In this document: positions 1-14,682 of the stretch, one piece after another
Layout: every line of letters starts with the position of its first letter
Position numbering within the stretch: position 1 is the stretch's first letter
Assembly (NCBI GenBank): GCA_013397795.1
Contig: VZTJ01002475.1
Span: forward strand, 565,403 to 629,402
Direction: 5' to 3'
Length of the DNA stretch: 64,000 nucleotides
Source of the DNA: Orthonyx spaldingii
Lineage: Eukaryota > Chordata > Aves > Passeriformes > Orthonychidae
Position numbers and translations under genes: made by a program
Notes under the pieces: model-generated
Seen by the model: only the letters and a program-made list of their open reading frames with translations
Databases searched by the model: none
Told to the model about the DNA's origin: nothing

Positions 1-1430
1 CAGGGAAATGTGCACATCAGCAGCCTGAAACAGCTCAGGACTTGCGAAAATCCTGTACTTGTGAAGCCAGAGAGGGGTCAAAGCAGGTGTAGAGAGTTGC
101 TGGCAGCTTCACAGACTGTCAATTTTGTGCCTGCAGTGTACTGAAGATTCTCTTCATCAGAAAACCAATATTTTCATAAAGGTTTTGTGTACGTGTTCAT
201 CAGAGGTGCTGCTATAATTTACACTTATATATGTAAGCCTGTTTTCACTGCAGGCATAAACAAGGGTTTGATTTTTAAAGATCTGGACTTTTAAGAATCT
301 ACCTGTAACACCTGCCAAAAGGAACTAGCAACAACTTAGAGCAGGTCCCCAACTGCCTGAGAAAAACCCATTAAGATTTTTTTAAAAAACCCAAAAAAAC
401 CAACCAAACAAAAAAAACCACCAAACAAAAAAATTTCTTTGCATTATTCAACACAAGATAGCAAAAGATACTGAAGAATTAAAACTCGGCTGTGGTGCAG
501 TTTGTCTTACCAACATCAGGTGCACACAGGCTTTTGCGAAGCTTGAACTGTGTGAGGACAGCAGGCAATGTCACAGATCAGCAAGAAAGCAGCACACACT
601 GAGCTCCCATGGCACAGTCCCACAGGGACCCCAGGCTGTGCCTGTATTTTGTGGCCAGAATAGAATCCACAAGTTGGTATCCACAATTAGCTAACTTGAC
701 CCACGTGGCCCTTTTCAAGTATCTTTTAAGTGGCTTTTACTTGAATTGGGTGTTACAAAAACCCCTTCATTTCTTTGATTCATTAAGTTCAATCTCCTTC
801 ACATGTGCAGCACCAGCAGTGTCTGCCTCTTCAATCAGCAGCATCCCTGAGAGACCCAAGGTAACCACAAGAAAAGGAGCACAGCCACACCAAAGTGGAG
901 ATTTTAGAAATTTCACCTGATACCATTAATTACTCAGCTAGATTAATTTGTCACTGAATTGCACCCAATTCCTATCCTCAAAAATCACAGCCCAGATTCA
1001 GAGTCTAAGCCCATGAATTGATATTTTCTAAAGGAGTCACCAAAAGACCCAGTGATGAAAATCTAGACACGCCTCACACCTGCTCAGGACACCAAACTCC
1101 TGCAGGTGAGTGAGGCTGGGCAGCAGCACCAGCTTGTCTCTGTCTTGTGTTCAACTTCATTGGAATTAAGAGAGAATGAATTATTTTGCTCAAGCTGGTG
1201 TCACATGGGGACACGTTTCTTCATGGCTCAGTCGAAGTGCCTGCATGTTAAACTCCATTGTGTTTGCAGATTTTGCAATGAGAAGTAATTAATGTGGATG
1301 GTAGCAGCACATGCATCTCACAATTAGTTGTGAAACAAATCTAAAGGCATTGTATTCTTACATGTAAACAAACAAAAATGCTCAGCGCCCGCCTGTGATG
1401 AGAAGCCGGTTTGCAGTTGTGGGATTCTTG

Positions 1431-1655
1431 TGTTCCTTGTTAACAAACACCTCTCAGGATGTCACTACAGCCCATTGTTCCTTGTTAACAAACACCTCTC
1501 AGGATGTCACTACAGCCCATTGTTCCTTGTTAACAAACACCTCTCAGGATGTCACTACAGCCCATTGTTCCTTGTTAACAAACACCTCTCAGGATGTCAC
1601 TACAGCCCATTGTTCCTTGTTAACAAACACCTCTCAGGATGTCACTACAGCCCAT
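1431..1655. repeat. Minisatellite, 5 perfect copies of a 45 bp unit
   Basis: Five tandem copies start at 1431, 1476, 1521, 1566 and 1611, each opening tgttccttgttaacaaacac and closing actacagcccat. I see no mismatch between copies. Each unit contains the 10 bp perfect palindrome ttgttaacaa. Because 45 is divisible by three, two frames stay open across the array and give a false repetitive 15-residue protein. The flanks show no relation to a known gene. The perfect identity points to recent expansion, or to an active length polymorphism. Confidence 0.95.
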
Positions 1656-2640
1656 TGCAGAATTAACTGTAGCCTAGTGCAACACAGAAGGCAAATGCAA
1701 GGACTCAATCCAGCACTTGGATATCACAGCTCTCCCCTACAGAGCCAATTTCATGGCAAACTTCACAATTCCTCCCTGTAGAAGATGGAGAAACTCGATG
1801 ACCAGTGTACAAGCACAACTGTGGAATGCAGTCCTATTCCATGCAATATGGCACAGGTATCCTCTGACACATAAAAAGCACTAAAGAACTGCAGTAGGGT
1901 TCATTCTGGGAAAAATATCTTCTCGTTACCTCTGTCCCAAGATTATCTGCATGATGGGATTCACTGCTATTGTTTCATTTGTTGGGAATAGTAGAGGAAA
2001 ATGTGCTCATGGATCACTTCTGATGGTTCAAATGACGAGCCACCCACAGAACAGGTAAGATTTGCAAACTGAATGTGGAACACACTTACAATCCCTTCTT
2101 TTCCCACCACCAGCACTGGATGATAACAAAAACTTGCTTCCAGTGGTAAATTCTGTGATGTGCTTTAGCCTCAAAAGGCACAACAGGTAGGATGTATATT
2201 CTGCCATCCCTCCTTACCTGGTGTTTATAGTTTCTCATCAATCCATGTCAGTGTGTCCAATCCACAGTCAAATGGATCCAGCCTTGCTAAATGATTCATC
2301 CCACCTCTATTAAACACATGCTCCCATTCTCTTTTTCCTACAAGGTTCTCAGAACAGACAGGGATTCATTGCTGGGGCCATAGGAATTGTTCTGCCCCCT
2401 CTCCCCAAAGGCTTCTGTGCTGCCCTCTGCCCAGTCACTTCACAGCTGGGGACAAATGGTCAGAGCTCAGGCTTTACTGATCACAAACCCAGCCATTTAC
2501 CCATCGTTAATTATGCTAAATGTGTTCACCATACAGGGGACTTCCAAACACCAACCAAGGAAGAGCTGGTAGAAACCACAAGTGCACAAAGAGCTAAAGA
2601 GGCCATCACAAGGACACAGCTCCTTCCTTTTTTTGTCTAC

Positions 2641-2703
2641 GGCAGGGGATTGGAACAAGATGACCTTTAAGGTCCCTTCCAACCCAAAGCATTCTGTGAT
2701 TCC
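2641..2703 (+). mobile_element. CR1 LINE 3' end, fragment
   Basis: This short 3' terminal piece of a CR1 retrotransposon includes gacctttaaggtcccttcc, aacccaaag and the terminal attctgtgattc motif. It lies in PTPRU intron 6, antisense to the gene. Confidence 0.85.
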
Positions 2704-5700
2704 ACACGTGGCATTAAGGGCTGACAGGAACACTCCAGGATTTATGCCTGCAATATGCAGTTTTCAGGCCAGTCTGTTTATCAGGTTATCTTCTCTGGTT
2801 GTTTGGCAGAGCTCTGTGTCCCTTATGTACAATGTGGTGGCTTAAAGGACTGCTTGTTTTATTCCCTTTAATCAGCTCAGCTAAACAGATACCAACAGAG
2901 GAACCTGTGGGGAGCAGGGGCAGAATATCAGGCTTTGATACAGCAGCAGCAGTTCCCCTCCAGCATCCAACAGCTCTGCTGCAGCAGAACTTGTCCTTAT
3001 GCAAAGACAGGTTTTTCATCAATATTTTCACAGGTGCTGGCCTGAAGCTCCTCAGCCTTTAAGGTGGGTTCCAAAATGTGGCAGAATTTGCAGCTAAGGG
3101 GCAGCTGTTGAAAATTACTCATTTAACAATGAGAAGGAAAAAGTGTTAGAAAGGCTTGTTTTAGACAATCCCCTACATTTAGAGGAGCTCCCAAATGCAT
3201 TTCCTAAGTGTGCATTCTAAACTACCAGCCCTATTAAATTTTCTTGTTAAAAAACGCACCAAAAAAAAGCCAGAAAGTAGAAAGGCAACTTCCACTCCCT
3301 AGAGGTATAAAAGGGAAAACAAAGCTTTGAAGGCAAATTTCTCAAAGTAAAGAAAATAGGACTTGTAATGAGGCAATCTAAATCTGCTCTGAGTAGTGGA
3401 GATGAGGAAGAATATCATTTCCCATGATCTGTTATTTCCTTTAAAAGCCCCTTAGAATGAATGCAGAGTTGCCTATATTTGAATTTTACTCCAGCTGGTC
3501 AAGGAAGACGATAGAGAAAGAAAGTAAAAAACAATTAAAGGAGAAAATCACTTTTCATAAAGCTGTAATTTAAGTGAAAACTTCGAGTGAATCAAGAACC
3601 ACATGGCTTGCCATGAACTGTTTGTTCACCACATCCCTGCATGAACCCTCCAGTACAGAAAATTTGCCCAAGAAAAGAGAAGCAAATCACTTTTACATTA
3701 AGATCTTGTCTTTCCATGAAACATGAACCCTGAGAGCATCTTAATTTCCAGGGGCAGGAGAGTTCGAAATTTTTCAGAATAGATTCAGCAAGGTCCTAAG
3801 AGACAGATAATTAAAAAAGCAATACTACCTGTGGGAAGCAGCACAAGGCATGGGCTGAATCAAAATCACTCTGTGTCAGCTGGAATAGATCTGCTTTCGA
3901 TGGCACATCAATTTTAAATGTTTCTGATTCCTGAACTCTGACATGAGAACAGTGAGGGAGGAGATGGGATCAATACCAGGATACTTGAGGTAAAGAACAA
4001 ACTGATCCAGCTTTGGGAGAAGCAGCTTAGTGCTGAATGTGTTTGCAAGACAGAAAACACTTTCCAACTGCACTGGATTCCTTCTTATCCTCCCCTCACC
4101 TCCCTGCCAGCCAGTCACACCCCAGGGAGTGACAGTGACTGTGTGGATAAAGGGGAATTGCACAGGGAATCCCTCCCTCCCTCATCCTCCCTGCCCAGGC
4201 TCCATGATTCTGGTTTCTCTGTGGTTTCTCTCTCTGTCATGTGAGTGGGTGTGGACAAAAAAGAAAAATCAGTGTTCCAGAGTGTTTGCTAAAGAAAACA
4301 AGCAGTAGAACTCGTTCCTGCTGTGTGAGTCTGCCATCCTTTCCAGCAGCACCAGGCACTCAGGTGAATTCCCAGCTCGCAGGCTCAGTGCCCAGCGTGG
4401 TGCCCTGCCCCAGAACAGGGCAGCTGGTGGCACCCTCATAGACAGAGATAGCCCAACCTCCTATTCAGGTGATGCTTCTATAGAAAAAGAGAAGCTTTTC
4501 TGGAGTTTCTTCTCCAAGGTCTTCTCTGAAGCTCCTGCACCTCTGCACAGGGGGAGTTTCAGTCTCTTGTAAATACAAACACAGCAGAGAGGTTGGTTTC
4601 AGCAGAGTATTCCAGTTCCCAGTGCCAGCTTGTCCATGTTACAAATATCTATTTTTGCACCCATTGCAAGGATATTGTGCAGCAGCAATTCCCACTATTA
4701 ATTACATTACACTATACCCTGGGTATATTTTATATCTTACCCACTCTTTACTTCCTCTTGCTCCCAAAATCCCTCTCAAATCAACCTGAGAGGGGACAGA
4801 TGGGAAAAAAATATTCTTTTCAAGAAAAACAGAGGCGATGGAAAGGGATTCCAACAAAAAAAACACCCATCCAAACACTCTGCTTTCCTCTGCTCTCTTA
4901 AAAGAGTCTTGCAAATGCCAGTGGAAATGATGGGCGTCTGATGTTTTGACAGAAGCAAGAACATCATTAAGGTAAGAGCTGTCAGCAGGTATTTTATTTT
5001 CTCCCTGAAGAATAAGGCTACTCTTTAGGCATTCCTTTTTTACTAATCTTTTTCCTTTCATTTCCATTCTGTAATTCAATCCTGAAAGATGGTATATTCC
5101 ACTTGCCTGTGAACTGGATAGATTAGAGAGCAACAGTGATGGCTTGTGAATACAACCCTGTGTGGTTCAAAGCCAGCAGCCAGCAGAGATGCACTAATTG
5201 TCCTGCCACTGGGATAAGACAGGAAAACTATTCCATGTCCAGGTGCAGTCCTTATGAACCCAGAAAAGAATGCTGAGGTAAAATTAACATAACAGCAAGA
5301 CAGTACCCAAAATTTCATTATTTCATGCATGTGAAATGATGGCACATATAGCTCTTAAAAATAAAAGAAAAAGTGGTTTCCTGTATATATTTACAACCTC
5401 ATCTGACTCCAAGTATGAATTAATATTAAATTCCCAGTAAAACCACTGGGATCTCAGAACCACCCACAAACGAGTTCTCCACATTAACAAGGGGGAGGAG
5501 GGTCAAGAAAACCAGGAACAGACTTCAGGGCACAACTGGTGACGAGGAACAAATACAGGAATGGGAACAGGGAGCCAAATCAGATGAACTGCAGAGGGAA
5601 CAATGCAGAACACACCTGGTCCAAGGCTCTGGGAGAGCCCACGGGTGCTGCTCAGAGGAACAATGCCTGGAGGTGCAGAATGAATGTAAAAGGAGTGCTG

Positions 5701-6388
5701 AACCCTGCTGCTGGCAGGCTTCAGCTGGGAGAATTCGAGTCCAAATCCAGCAGCTACAGCACCTGAGAGGAACTGCAGTTCTTGAGAGGCAGAATACTTA
5801 AAGTTCACTCAGAGGAAATTCCTGGAAGGTACCCAGAAATCCAGGGATGCTTATTTAATCCACCACACAGAATAGGAACTGAAATCCTTCCCCAGAGGAG
5901 TGTGACATGTCAGTCTGGGAGAGAAGATTAGAGAGGTCAAGCAGATCTGTGAGCACAGCCTCCTCAGAGGAGAGTTATCAATAAAAGAGAGGGTTGAATC
6001 AGAGAGGGGAATTACAGCATCTTTTATCAGGACTAATCCAGTAGATGTTTATGATCTGTACTAATTTGTTTGATGGTTCTTATTCAGAAATCCTTATTTA
6101 GCTATTAAAAAGACAAGAGACATGTGAGCATTGTTAGCAAAGGCATTTTCTATAGAGGAACAGCAGACGTATGGGAGAATGAGTCAGATATTTATGTTCT
6201 CTTTTAAAAATAAAATTAGCAAGCTTTTAGAGGAACACACTGTTTCCAGATACATAAAGGCATCCATGGTTATATCTGCAGCTTCCAAGCCATGCAGAAG
6301 TTTCTCTTGTTCTGGTCCATACACAGCTTGTGCTCCATTCACGTGGCAAATCTTGGTGAGGAATACTCCCTCAGAGTGAAAAACCATT

Positions 6389-6560
6389 GTGGAATCATGG
6401 AATATCCTGAGCTGGGAGGGACCCACAGGGATCATCCAGTCCAGCTCCTGGCCCTGCACAGAGCCCCCAACAACCCCTCCCTGTGCATCCCTGGCAGTGT
6501 TTTCCAAGTGCTCCTGGAGCTCTGACAGCCTCGGGGCTGTGCCCATTCCCTGGGGGAAAA
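6389..6560 (-). mobile_element. CR1 LINE 3' fragment, reverse orientation
   Basis: The region reads as the reverse complement of a CR1 3' end. The terminal ggaatcatggaatatcctga is followed by gagctgggagggacccacag and the segment that includes gagcccccaacaacccctcc. It belongs to the same subfamily type as the copy at 23411-23828 but points the other way, so it is in the same sense as PTPRU. Confidence 0.88.
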
Positions 6561-8973
6561 AAAGACTTTTTTGGAACCAAAGTTCCTTTACTTTCCTAGT
6601 GAATACACAGGGAAGGGAGTGGACAGATGCAAAAAAGTGCATTACACATGGAAAATCTGTCTGGGCAAACAAGATCATTCCTAGGTGGTAGAGCAGGTCT
6701 GCAGTTCTTGCCATACTTAAGTGTTCAGAAATGTGTGAGACTGCATCTTCAAACTCTCTTCATCTTGAGCTCCAAATTTGCCAGCCATGTATTTTCTCAA
6801 AGCATCATACACATGGATTTGGGTGAAGGCTTTTTATGAAAAAAAAAACCCATCTGGTTCAATGCAGTAAAATCAATGAAAAATCAAACAAAAATTCTGA
6901 AATTATGCATTTTTAGCTACTAAAAAGCTTTTCAGCTTTTGCGAGGACATTCATAGCCCAAAATGTCTTCTTTGAAACAGATGGCAGTGGTGTTTACTGT
7001 GGGTTCTTTTCCACCAAAAACCCACGAAGAAAAAGCTGTTTTCAAGAAGTTCCTTTTTAACCATTGAATAGTAAAGTGTCTTGCACTAAAATAAACTTTG
7101 TTGCAATGTTCCAAATGATGGTATTAAAAATGAACTGGCTTTAACCTGTCCAAAATCAGCACTCCCTGAGGTGGCCTTTAAAGAAATAAAAGGCTTTTGT
7201 TGACTAATTGTATTTGAAATCACTGATAAGTAAAACACTGATTGGTTATAACTGATGTGACCTTCAGATACCCCAGGCACTGTGCTAATGGTCTGCCCAT
7301 CCTTCAGTTGGAAAAACGGGATTCAAACCTCCTTTTCAGCCCATCAACAGTTTTAGCCAGTGGCTTGATGATACAGGGACTTCAACAAGCAGCAATATTC
7401 ACCTAAAAACGTCTCCTTTCTGGTCACCCACTCCACAGAAACTCTGGGATTCAAGGAAAGCTATAATGACTTATTTTTGCACAAGTTGTGGCAGGGGAGA
7501 GGAACATATTCTTCCCTCATCCAGTTAATCATGTGACTGCACAGAGCTCCAGACAGAGTAATTCCTCCCTAAGGACATCAAGGACTCTCAGCTCCAAGTC
7601 TCATCCTTTTATCCCTGAATTAGAAACCTATTTCCTGGTCAGGATAGAAGAGCAGCATCAGAGTGAAGCAAGAAGAACTGGGAAACAAAGGAGAGATATG
7701 GCAGGGAGATAAGTAAGGGGGGAAGCTCTGGTTTGGTGGATGGGCAAAAGAATGCAAGACAGGTGGATTTAAGTGCAGAGACTGCCCTGCACAGAAATGG
7801 GAATTACCACTCCTGCAGATGGCAAACGCTGACCACTGACAACTAAATTTGAGAAACCCAACCAAGTCCTCTGACATTCATCAAGGTCTCAGCCCGAAAC
7901 AACCCTCAGTGCAAACAAACCACAGAAAACTAAATGCAAAAGTGACTTTCCCTGTTGTCCCAGGCGCAGGGGGTGCCCGAGCCACACATTCCAACCAAAC
8001 ACCCCCGTGTGTACCTGCTGCACTGGATCAGCTCTGGCATCACAGGGCAATGTGCAGGCCTTTGACCAGCACAATTATGTACATTCCACAAAATTTTGTT
8101 TTCTTCCTGAACATTAATTTCAGGTAAGATTTACCGCTCTGCATCCTTCATGATTTTATTTCTCTAATGAAGTTTGTACCTTTAAACTTTCCTGAGAATG
8201 GAATCCAGCAGGGTTCTGCTGAACGCTTTTCTGTTTTTCCTCTCCAAGGGAACATACCAACATCTGCAATGGAAAACAGGCTACAGACCCTACCAAGGTG
8301 TCAGACAGCTCATTTAACAGATAAATTGTTTGAGGTATAACCTCAGGTAAGTGATCCTAATGTGCTGTCCCATGTTATGGCATTGGCCTCAGGGCCTCAA
8401 TCACAGTCATTTAGTTAAATATCACATTAAGTCCCCTGGGTTCATTTCTTCACAAAAGTTAACAAATACAGGCTTGGAGTAAATGTTTGCTCTCACACAC
8501 AATGCAGAGCATGGCAGGATCTCCGCCTGTGCTTGTACTCCTGGATAACTACAGCCACTGCCCTAAATACACCATCAGTTAAAGCTTACCCCGGCACAGA
8601 GCTACAGCCACTCTAGAAATAATCAGAAATAATCACATTAAATGATATCAAGTACGACTGTTTTGAGCACTCATTTCAGTGGCCTCAGAGAGCAAGTCCT
8701 CGGTCACTTTTACAGACAAGGAAAAGGTGTTTGGAGTCCTTCAAGCAAAGTCTGCTCTGCTCAGCTCTGGGTGCTCAGCTCTGGCAGGTGAATGTCTCAC
8801 ATTGCCAACTAACAGGCAAATTTCTGTTTGTTTGGAGAATTGTAATCACTACCACAATTGCTGCCTTTTAGTTTGTCTCCCGTCTCCATCTATTTACAAA
8901 AGTTCAGCAAATACCCAGTTTGATTCTCTGCTGTGCACACAAAGGGAGCCTTTTTCCTTGCAGGAGCCTTAAA

Positions 8974-9128
8974 GATCCTCCCTGGAGATGTTCAAGGAAT
9001 GCCTGGAGGTGGGACTCAGTGCTCTGGTCTGGGTGACACGGTGGGGATTGGTCATAGTTTGGGCTTGATGACCTTGAAGGGCTTTTCCAACCTGAGTTAT
9101 GATTTCCAGCTACATTATTCTGTGGTTC
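8974..9128 (+). mobile_element. CR1 LINE 3' fragment, divergent subfamily
   Basis: It contains ggagatgttcaaggaatgcc, then tgggcttgatgaccttgaag and ggcttttccaacctgagtta, followed by a decayed attctgtggttct tail. This is the wording of an older CR1 subfamily, distinct from the aacccaaaccattctgtgat type seen elsewhere in the window. Confidence 0.8.
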
Positions 9129-12100
9129 TTTCTCACGATACAACAAACCTGGTTTGAATAACCACCAGGTAGGACCTGGGAGAAGACAGAAGGGAAGAGC
9201 TCAGGGTTCTGTTCCATTACCAGCACAAAGCTCCAAGGGCCAACCCCTACACACACAGCCCAGGCCTGGCAAGCAGAGATGGCTTTTTCCCCTACAATGA
9301 GCTTCTAGGATAAGCAAGACCTGGTGGTGTCTGCAGGGGTCAATGGCACCAGAAGAACCCTGGGGTGCAATCCAAGTTGTGCCACACTGATGCTGTTGTG
9401 CTTTGTTCTAATACAGCACTGGGGTTTGGTTTGGATACAGTTACTTAAACACATTTTGTCACAAAGCACTTCTGAATCATAGTCTGATCATAAAAGTTGA
9501 CCCATTTCTCCCCAAGGATATAAACACAGAACCTCACATATCCAACAAGCTCAACTTCTCTGCTCTTGGTTTGTGACACGACTGCTTGGAAAATTGGTTT
9601 GGTCAATAGACACAAATGGTAAGAGAAAGCACCTTTTAGAGACTGTAACCTAATGGAGAAACAAATTTAAAAATATACATATTTTACATGCAATGTTAAC
9701 ATTACATTTTGAATAAAGTGCCTTTCCTCTTTTGCTTTCTACAAAAACACATATAAAGCCACATGTATCAATAGTCCAGTCCCATACAAGGACTCACACC
9801 ACTGGAATTGTAAATAAACCTCTACTGCTGTGGAATAACCCTATCAATGCAAGGGTCTTACTGGCCAATTATTAGTCATTTCCTCCATTTCCATCCACCC
9901 GAATTACCTACTGTATTTTCTCCTGTTCAGACTGAAAACAGGATAAATACAGGCTGCAAGATCCAGAGGGCCATTTGTCTGATCTCACTGACAAAAGTTT
10001 GATTGATGCAAGGAAAATTATCACCTCACCTGCAGCAAAACATTGTGATGTGGGCAGAGGTGCCTGTGAGTGGATAACGTTATAGCTGTCACTCCGATTG
10101 CTGCCCTGGAGAGCAGCTAATGAGAGAGGCAACGAGCAGGTGCATATAAAAACCTCAGAGCTGACACAAAGATCCAAGACAGAGCCCTCCCTTTTTTACA
10201 GCTTTTCAAGCAGGCAGCACAGGAAATACCACTGAGTGCAGCAAATACTGGAGGCTGCTCATTTACTGTACACAGCCACTTGAAATAACTTTCCTTAGAA
10301 CACCTCCCCACCTGCACAGTGTGAATTTCAGAAGGCTGTTTCTTCAAGCTCTCACGTGATATTCAGATCATGCTTTGTGTTAAAAAGTTTATTTTCCTGT
10401 AGTTCCTGCCAGCATCATTGTGGAAGCCATGCTCAGGTAAGCAGCAAGTCCATTGCTGATATACATTTATATCATTTCTTTTTTCCTGCTGACACCTCAG
10501 ATAAACCTGATCCATCTGTGCCAGCCATTACTGCTTTTGAAGCAGAATTACAACCCTCTGCTAAACCGCTACAACATCCCCCACCCCGAAAATCCCAGGA
10601 GTAAAATGCAGGTAAAGTAAGTTCAGCTGCCACTGAGCAAAGATGGCTCTGAGGTTGCTTAGACTTTAGAGAGTTAAGCAAGTCCTATGAGCACATCGTG
10701 TAAAAATATTCTGGAGTGTTTTGCATGCGCTGAGGGGTCACAGACACTCCGTGGTTTACATATGTCTGTTCATATGCCAGCTGGGAGAGTGAGCACAAAG
10801 TTGTGTTTTCCAAGTAAATACATCTGTTCAGCTCTTCCCCCCCTTTCACTCCATTTCATTATCTTCTAGCTGGAACAACCAGGGAGGCTCTGTCTCAAAC
10901 ACCATGAGCCACGGAAAAAGCCCTCACACTTAAGGTCATGTTGCAGGTTCACTTATCTGAAATGATCAAGGCAAACTTGACAGACAAAAAAACCAAAACA
11001 GCAAACCCACAGCTAAGGCTGGGAAACTATTGAGATCTAAGCAGCAAAAATAAAAATTAAATGATAAAAACCGGGCCTTTGCTAAGCATCAGTAAATTCT
11101 GGATGTAAAAAAACCCAACGAAACCAAAAAAAATCCAACACCCTGGACATTAACCAGAAGGGATCACTCTGGGTAGGAGCCCTCCCTCTCTCTGACCATA
11201 TAAAAAAACCCCAGGGATGAAGAAAACTTCAGGATTTGTTTCAAAAATCCCCCACACCTCCCATAAAAAGTCAACAATAGTAGCACACCAGCCCTAGTGA
11301 TCGAACACCACACATGGAACAGGCAGACACACAAGTGCCTGCTAACCAGTTAAGTCATGTGAAAACCAGGTGAATCTTTCTTTACCACTCAATCCTTCTC
11401 TTTTTATTTCAGGTTTTTATGATACACAGAGTTTCACAATACCCTGCAGACCACAACACTCCTCCCAGCCTTCCCTCTCCTGGGCTGTATTTCTGTTTAT
11501 TTCCAGTTTAAAACTCAGCCTTGAAACATACTTCTTGATTTAGGCTGTTCCCTCTGAGAGACTCCACAGTATTACACCAAAAGATCAATTCCTTCTTTTT
11601 CCACAAAATGCATTTTGAGGCAGTAATAAATGCTAGAAATTCCAATATGCTGCACAGCGTGCTGTTCACCCTGAGAGCTGCAATGATGGGTGAGAGGTGT
11701 TGGTATTTCACAAAAAGCATTCCTGAGCCTGCGAGAAACTGGGGAGGATTGAAATTACCACTCAATACTCCTGCAAAAACTAAAAGGAAAAGGGTAGGAG
11801 AGACAGCACCAAACAAAATCTGAGGCTCATTGACACCAAAAGCACGTGCATCTCATTCCCATCGTGGTCAGACCACCAGCTCACCTCATTGCTGGTGACA
11901 GTCTGGTTGCCAGTTCTCAAAATACTTTTTGTGCTTTATTCCTGTCAGAGTTAAAGGACTTAAACACAGAGAGAAATGGAAGGGATTCTGAAAAAACTTT
12001 TGCTACAATCCCACTCCAAATCTGGGCAATTTATGTCCTGGATGAATTGCTGAACTCCACGTGCTGCGGAGCTGAGAACAAAGGTGACCGGGATGGAGTT

Positions 12101-14682
12101 CACAGCTCTCAGAACGACAAGGTCACACACAATATCACTTCATTTATCCTTCTGCTCACACTTTTGCTGGGCAGTTCAGTGTTGATCAAACAGCACAGGA
12201 TTCCCAAGGCACTCATGTACAGACCCCAAGGCCTGGGACAGTAGGTGAGCAGGAGTCCCCATATTCCCTCAAAATACCCCAAACTGAACATGCCAGGGAA
12301 CACATTTTGATGCTGTGGAACAAGTTCAGCCTTCATGGTGTGTAGGCAGAGTTAGAAATGTGGTGCAGGAGCACACAGCAAAATCCTGCATGTCCCAGAT
12401 CTGAAAGCTTTTCTGTGGCACAGAAATCCCTTCTGGGGTGGGCTCAAGGCATTTCTTTCTGGGACTAACACCAAAAGGCTGTTTGATTTTAAAAAAAAAA
12501 AAATAAAGTTAACTTTTACCACACCTGAACTGAAAACCACTGACTTCCATCAAGTCTCCATCAGTCATTTTTGAGATCTGCAGGACTTTTTCTCATTAAT
12601 CCATGGATCATTTGTTACTGTTTGATGCAGAAGTTCACCACTCAGGCAATGATCTCCTGCCACGTGAAGCATTCCTTGTGGAACAAATGCTTTTCCTTCC
12701 CCATGTTTATAGTCCCTTGCCTTGTCTCTGCTCAAGAGCTTTATGTTAGAATTGGGGAAAGAAATATTAATAAAAATCCATGTGCTTAAAACTCCCCCCA
12801 TTCCATTACAATAAAGAGAACAAGCCTGGTAAGAAAAAGTATTCATGGTGGGAAAAAAATAAAATATTTCACAAATCTACCTGAAAGTCCAGTTTGATAT
12901 ATTTTCTCCAGAACTGACAGCAGTTCTTAAACAGAAAGAGGCACCTAAGACACATAAATTAACCAAACAAAGCCAAGATCGTGGTCAATACGAGCTCACA
13001 TTCAATACTTCATGATTGATTATATTTAGAAGAAAGCCTTAAGATCAGTTAGATGGAAAAGCTGGAAACATCCAACTCAAGTAAGGTATAGACACTACAC
13101 AGGGAAGATAATTAAGTATTTAAAGAGCTTATCTAAGGCTGGTGAGATTTTCTATAATTTAAAACCTTTCAATCACAATCTTTTTTGAAGACTCCTCTGC
13201 TTTATTTATACAGTACTGCTCATGATGCAAGAGTGACTTGTGAATTCTGGGGCCTGCATTTTACAATAGGGGGAATGAGATGAAACATTTTTTTCTTCCT
13301 GTCATGACAGCTGTAAATGAGGTGAGATACATGAAAAACAATAAAACTTCCTTATGAGTGCAGAGCTGCTACACCTGGGGCTGAACCACAGAGAAAATTC
13401 TCATCCTCTCTGCTGAAAGTAAATCCTGGAAGAGAGAACAGCTGAGTCCCTATTGAAACTATCACAGCTTTAATGAAGGCTATTAAAATTCCCTTTTTGC
13501 TCAGGAAACACCAATAATCCCACTCTAAAGACTGTAACAGTGCTGATACTCCATGAGGATGAGATATAAAGACATTATGGTGAATTTGAGGATAATTCAA
13601 TACCAGAATGATTTTCCTTAGTCTCCTTGACTAAATGCAGTGTCAGCTACTGCAGAATTATATCCCACTGGCCAGGATTGGAGAGCACCATGCAAAAAAC
13701 GGTGAAAAAGTTCTATCGTAGAGACAAAAAAAAGTATTTTTCCTAATTACTCCATTTTAAATCCTGTAAGGGAAATTCATGAAACATTCGTAAGGAATTC
13801 TGGTGGTTATATATAAAATTTTACATAAAATGCTTGTTTATGACAAGATTTCAGTTCTCAAGAGCAGTTGGGTTTGTGACTGCAACAATGATCACAAAAC
13901 CTTCCATGAGCTGAGCGATTGCTGCATGCTCTGAATGGCCTCACCAAAAGGCAAAAAAATCAAAATTCTGGGTCATCCTTGAAGTACCATATTCTCGACA
14001 CAAGCAAAAAGCAAATTATCTGCAAGGCTCCTCAAGCAGAGCACAGGCAAAGGTTAAGTAAAAGGGAGGTGAGAGAAAACAATGTAAGAGCAAGCACAAA
14101 AGTGTTTATATTTCGAGTTTCAGCCTCCAAATCATGGGAAATACTGATAAATCACTGTTTGATGAGCAGTCTGGGTCAGCAGACTCAGTAATACCACACT
14201 GCTGATCAAAAGGCAGCATGATATGGTCAGCAGTGTTCACAAGGGTCAGTCACAAAGCCCTGAGCAGCAGCAGCTGCAAAAGAAGGATTTGCTGTGATAC
14301 GAAGGAAAGAAAAGAAAATTACAGAAGCAAGTAATCCAAACCTCTTCCATTTTAATTTGTGTCTGTACCCTGCTGAGGGAACAAACACTTTGCAAGTTGT
14401 AGTCTGTCATGTAAGTCAGTCATAGCTGCAGGGTAATAAATAGGACAGTAAAGCATATGCAAAGTCTGATTTATGGGATCCAAACAGAGAGAGCCCAAGT
14501 CTTGCAGCTATTTGCATCTTCCTCACACGCAAACAAGCACTGATGGAAAGTTTCCTGCTGAGAAAGAGAGACAGAGGCAAGAGAGGCACTGGAGAGAAAC
14601 CTGGTTAGAAAAAAAAGGAGAAAGAGGACTGGAATAACTTTCTAAGACAGGGGTTTTGTGCATCTTGGCACCAGAGCAGAGC

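Noticed and set aside
1395..1781. 128-codon open frame with a 15-residue internal repeat
   Set aside because: It is produced by the 45 bp minisatellite, whose unit length preserves frame. A second overlapping frame is open for the same reason, and no splice or gene context supports it.
6184..6714. 176-codon open frame on the minus strand
   Set aside because: Its middle is a CR1 3' fragment and the flanks resemble no protein I know.
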